From Alphaproteobacteria bacterium (lineage in GTDB: Bacteria; Pseudomonadota; Alphaproteobacteria; Rhodospirillales; Magnetospirillaceae), in the NCBI GenBank assembly GCA_015232485.1, contig JADFZP010000119.1:1-8463 (forward strand): DNA of 8,463 nucleotides, given 5' to 3'. A model generated the notes under the pieces. The model made no database searches, was not told the origin of the DNA, and saw only the letters and a list, made by a program, of their open reading frames with translations. The position numbers were made by a program, and so were the translations under genes. Shown here in pieces: positions 6,508 through 8,463 of this stretch. Positions within the stretch are counted from its first letter, which is position 1, and the number at the start of each line of letters is the position of its first letter.

Positions 6508-6661
6508 AGTAGGTCGGAACGCGCGGAATTTCTCGACGGATTATGAGTAACACCTCCGCAATATTGCGCAATCTTACTTGATTCGTTTCGCCTCTATTCC
6601 ACATTTTGTTACACATGTCGTTGTCCCGAACCGTGCTTGGGGGGGACGTCATGTGGAGGAC
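6508..6661 (+). promoter_or_regulatory. Upstream region of the two-component pair with nested palindrome
   Basis: This 154-base gap is visibly richer in A/T than its surroundings and probably holds the promoter of the response regulator-kinase pair. At 6557-6568 there is a perfect palindrome, CGCAATATTGCG, which overlaps a second perfect palindrome, ATTGCGCAAT (6563-6572). The result is three alternating GCAAT/ATTGC half-sites about 90 bases upstream of the regulator start: an operator-like arrangement. A TTGATT at 6578-6583 might be a -35 element, without a convincing -10. A run of seven G (6639-6645) and a GGAGG (6655-6659) are the candidate ribosome sites. No terminator for the channel gene was seen. 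Confidence 0.35.
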
Positions 6662-7120
6662 ATGTTGCAAAAAGTCATCATCGCAGAGGACGATTTCTTG
6701 ATCGCCGACCTGCTTGAGGAGGTTCTTGTCACCGCCGGATACGATGTGTGCGGGTTGGCGAGCACCGTCGCCGAAGCGGTCGACCTCTGTAATCGACTCC
6801 ATCCCGATCTGGCCGTGATCGACGTCAGGCTGGGCGCCGGCGGCGTCGGGACGGACGTCGCGGCGCAAATAGACAGCCGCGCGAATTTGGGAATCCTTTA
6901 TGCGACCGGCAATGCGGGTCACGTCGTGCTCACCGCGTCGGATGGCGAGGCCTGCATCACCAAACCCTACCTTCCAGACGATATCGTGCGGGCATTGAGG
7001 ATCGTCAGCGAAGTTGTCGGGACGGGGACCACGTCCGCGCCCTTTCCCCGCAATTTCCAGCTTCTTCGGAAAGCCGGATCAAGGTCCTTACCAAGGGAAG
7101 TGGGACATGGCGCCGCATGA
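6662..7120 (+). CDS. Single-domain (receiver-only) response regulator
   Basis: This 152-residue protein consists of one receiver domain (about 3-120) and a short tail with no DNA-binding or enzymatic output domain. The acidic pocket is Glu9/Asp10/Asp11 (IIAEDDFLIADLL), the phosphoryl acceptor is Asp54 (LAVIDVRLG), and the switch residues are Thr82 (YATGN) and Lys101-Pro102 (ITKPY). It presumably accepts or diverts phosphate from the kinase encoded next to it. The tail (120-152) is basic and of unknown role. ATG 6662 is chosen because receiver proteins usually begin a few residues before the first beta strand. A GTG at 6653 in the same frame has a better-spaced G-rich ribosome site, since the GGAGG before the ATG is only 2 bases away. 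The frame further upstream to 6578 is intergenic in character. The gene's 3' end overlaps the kinase start by 14 bases, so the two are probably translationally coupled. Confidence 0.9.
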   Translation: MLQKVIIAEDDFLIADLLEEVLVTAGYDVCGLASTVAEAVDLCNRLHPDLAVIDVRLGAGGVGTDVAAQIDSRANLGILYATGNAGHVVLTASDGEACITKPYLPDDIVRALRIVSEVVGTGTTSAPFPRNFQLLRKAGSRSLPREVGHGAA

Positions 7121-8312
7121 GACCAGGGATGTCGAAAAGCTGCTCCGTCAACAATCGGCGCTGGCCAATTTCGGCACATTCGCCTATCGCGAGTCGAACC
7201 TGCTGACCATCATGACCGAGGCGGCACGGGTTTGCGCGCAGTCGTTGGGCGTTCCCTTTTGCAAGGTCTGCCGCTATCGCCCCGAAACCGACGATCTGCT
7301 CGTCGAGGCGGGCGTCGGCTGGAACCCCGACGTGGTCGGCCAAGTCATCTCGAAGGCGGATGTCAGTTCGCCGCAAGGGCGCGCCTTCGTGACGGGAAAG
7401 CCGGTGATCTGCGAAGTGCTGGCCGACGAAGTTGGATTGCGACTGCCGTCCTTCTATGCGGATCATGGCATCGTCTCGACCATCGACGTCATCATCAAAG
7501 GCAACGGCACGGCCTATGGGGTGCTGGAAATCGACAGCCCCCGCCAACACACCTACGACCATCACGACGTGGATTTCCTGACCGGCTTCACCAACGTCCT
7601 CACCGAGGCGGTCGCCACCTCGCGCCGCACCGCCGTTCTTCACGCCACCATCGAGCAAATGAAGGCTCTGGTGGCGGAGAAGGACAATCTTTTGGAAGAA
7701 AAGAAGATTCTGGCGGAGGAGCTGCAACACCGCGTTCGGAACAATCTGCAACTCGTCCTCGGCATGTTAAGCAGGCAGCTCGCGCAGTCCGAAGACGGTC
7801 CGGCGAAAGAAGGCATCGGCGCCATCGCGCGTCGGGTCATGACCTTGGCGCAGGTTTACGATCACTTGCTCGGCAGCGAGATGAGTCGGTCCATAGACTT
7901 CGGCAAATATCTGAAATCGCTGTGCCTCAGCCTTCAGGATCTGCAACGCGGGCAGTTCCCGGATGTCGGCGTGGTCTGCCGCGTGGACGAGATCATTCTA
8001 GACCTGGACGCGGTGACCGCTTTGGGAATCGTCGTCGCCGAGTTGGTATCCAACGCCTACCGGCACGCTTTCGCCGAGGGCAAGGGCACGATTTCGATTT
8101 CGTTGGACCTCGCCCGCGAGGGTGGCCGCGCCACCCTCACGGTCTCCGACGACGGCGTGGGCTTCCAAGAGGCCCCCGAAAGCAAACGCCACGGCCTGGG
8201 TCTGGTCCGTCGCCTCGCGAAGCAGGTCGGGGGCAGCGTGAACGTCCAGTCCGACCACGGGACCAACTGGACCTTGATGTTCCCAACCTCGGCCAGTCCG
8301 GCGACGGCCTGA
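7107..8312 (+). CDS. GAF-domain sensor histidine kinase, HisKA_2 type
   Basis: This 401-residue soluble kinase has no membrane segment or signal peptide, so it should sense a cytosolic signal. The order is: a short N-terminal helix (1-20), a GAF sensor domain (about 25-172), a coiled-coil linker (about 180-203, rich in Glu/Lys), a HisKA_2 dimerisation domain with the phosphorylated His208 in ELQHRVRNNLQLVLGML, and a HATPase_c domain (about 295-393). In the latter, Asn316 lies in the N-box (VAELVSNAYRHAF), DDGVGF (348-353) is G1, and HGLGLVRRLAKQVGG (362-376) is G2. The RNNLQ form of the H-box is typical of HisKA_2 kinases, common in alphaproteobacteria. The GAF ligand cannot be told from sequence; nothing marks it as a phytochrome. 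The start at 7107 follows AAGGGAAG (7093-7100) and lies inside the 3' end of the response regulator gene. The frame is open upstream to 7014, over the regulator gene, and is not used. Confidence 0.94.
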   Translation: MAPHETRDVEKLLRQQSALANFGTFAYRESNLLTIMTEAARVCAQSLGVPFCKVCRYRPETDDLLVEAGVGWNPDVVGQVISKADVSSPQGRAFVTGKPVICEVLADEVGLRLPSFYADHGIVSTIDVIIKGNGTAYGVLEIDSPRQHTYDHHDVDFLTGFTNVLTEAVATSRRTAVLHATIEQMKALVAEKDNLLEEKKILAEELQHRVRNNLQLVLGMLSRQLAQSEDGPAKEGIGAIARRVMTLAQVYDHLLGSEMSRSIDFGKYLKSLCLSLQDLQRGQFPDVGVVCRVDEIILDLDAVTALGIVVAELVSNAYRHAFAEGKGTISISLDLAREGGRATLTVSDDGVGFQEAPESKRHGLGLVRRLAKQVGGSVNVQSDHGTNWTLMFPTSASPATA

Positions 8313-8321
8313 CCGCAAGCA

Positions 8322-8463
8322 TCCTCTCCACTCGTCATGGCCGGACTTGATCCGGCCATCCACGCGGGATGCCCGTGTCAAGCACGGGCATGACGGCGAA
8401 GGGTCGGTGCCTCCTCTCCACTCGTCATGGCCGGACTTGATCCGGCCATCCACGCGGGATGCC
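8322..8463. repeat. Tandem 90-base repeat, second copy cut by window edge
   Basis: A 52-base stretch at 8322-8373 recurs without a mismatch at 8412-8463, giving a period of 90 bases; the second copy runs to the window edge, so the array may continue. Each unit starts with a CT-rich lead (TCCTCTCCACTC) followed by paired hairpins. The region is not coding: minus-strand frames through it give the peptide DGRIKSGHDEWRG twice, a typical by-product of reading alphaproteobacterial intergenic repeats as protein. Confidence 0.92.
8334..8394. repeat. Two mirrored REP-like hairpins (GTCATG...CATCC element)
   Basis: Two 28-base elements face each other across a 5-base spacer. The first (8334-8361) has a perfect 9-bp stem ATGGCCGGA/TCCGGCCAT with loop CTTGA. 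The second (8367-8394) has a perfect 9-bp stem ATGCCCGTG/CACGGGCAT with loop TCAAG, the reverse complement of the first loop. Reverse-complementing the second makes it 22/28 identical to the first, and the six differences form three compensated base pairs. A further copy of the first element is at 8424-8451. The first hairpin starts 24 bases after the kinase stop codon and has no following T-run, so it may protect the mRNA end or weakly terminate, but it is not a classical intrinsic terminator. Elements of this shape are common in alphaproteobacterial genomes. Confidence 0.88.

Noticed and set aside
6516..6545. EcfG-type stress promoter starting at a GGAAC
   Set aside because: GGAAC is present at about 6516 but no CGTT -10 element follows at the expected distance.
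8337..8391. Classical intrinsic terminator of the kinase gene
   Set aside because: The stems are perfect but no T-run follows either hairpin.
7998..8453. Minus-strand frames with the repeated peptide DGRIKSGHDEWRG
   Set aside because: The repeated peptide is the translation of the intergenic hairpin repeats, and the rest lies opposite the kinase gene.
8322..8463. CRISPR array
   Set aside because: Only two copies of a long 52-base repeat with a 38-base gap that itself contains a hairpin; no cas genes, and the layout fits REP-like elements.

Overview
The window is GC-rich, tightly packed bacterial DNA. The aa3-type cytochrome oxidase operon, the HisKA_2-type histidine kinase with its single-domain response regulator, and the GTCATG...CATCC hairpin repeats at the right edge all point to an alphaproteobacterium, most likely of the Rhodospirillales. 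The order is an inference; no rRNA or other clear marker is present.

Layout: (1) 1-661, minus strand: the N-terminal 220 codons of an unrecognised protein that runs off the left edge. (2) 662-885: divergent intergenic region, presumably holding the oxidase promoter. (3) 886-4601, plus strand: coxB-coxA-ctaG-coxC, a compact operon with ATGA stop/start overlaps at coxB/coxA and ctaG/coxC and only 4 bases between coxA and ctaG. It encodes the three core subunits of an A1-type haem-copper oxidase and the CuB-insertion chaperone Cox11/CtaG. Haem-O synthase (ctaB), SURF1 and the DUF983 gene, which often accompany these genes, are absent here. (4) 4633-5055: a YjbQ/UPF0047 protein, close enough to coxC to be co-transcribed. 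(5) 5161-5379: a small Flp-pilin-like membrane protein with a GTG start. It converges, with a 17-base overlap, on (6) a small minus-strand lipoprotein (5363-5596). (7) 5701-6507: a six-TM voltage-gated-type cation channel with a TTGFGD filter and a C-terminal zinc ribbon. (8) 6508-6661: a less GC-rich intergenic region with a nested palindrome. (9) 6662-7120 and 7107-8312: a receiver-only response regulator overlapping a GAF-HisKA_2-HATPase sensor kinase. (10) 8322-8463: tandem, structured repeats.

Functionally, the left half makes and metallates the terminal oxidase (CuA in CoxB; haem a and haem a3-CuB in CoxA; Cox11 delivering copper). The right half is a set of envelope and signalling genes with no obvious link to the oxidase. 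I do not see a clear undescribed multi-gene system. The most distinctive items are the zinc-ribbon potassium channel, the orphan pilin-like gene lacking the pilin Glu5, the internally mirrored and covarying repeat at the right edge, and the compact cox operon.
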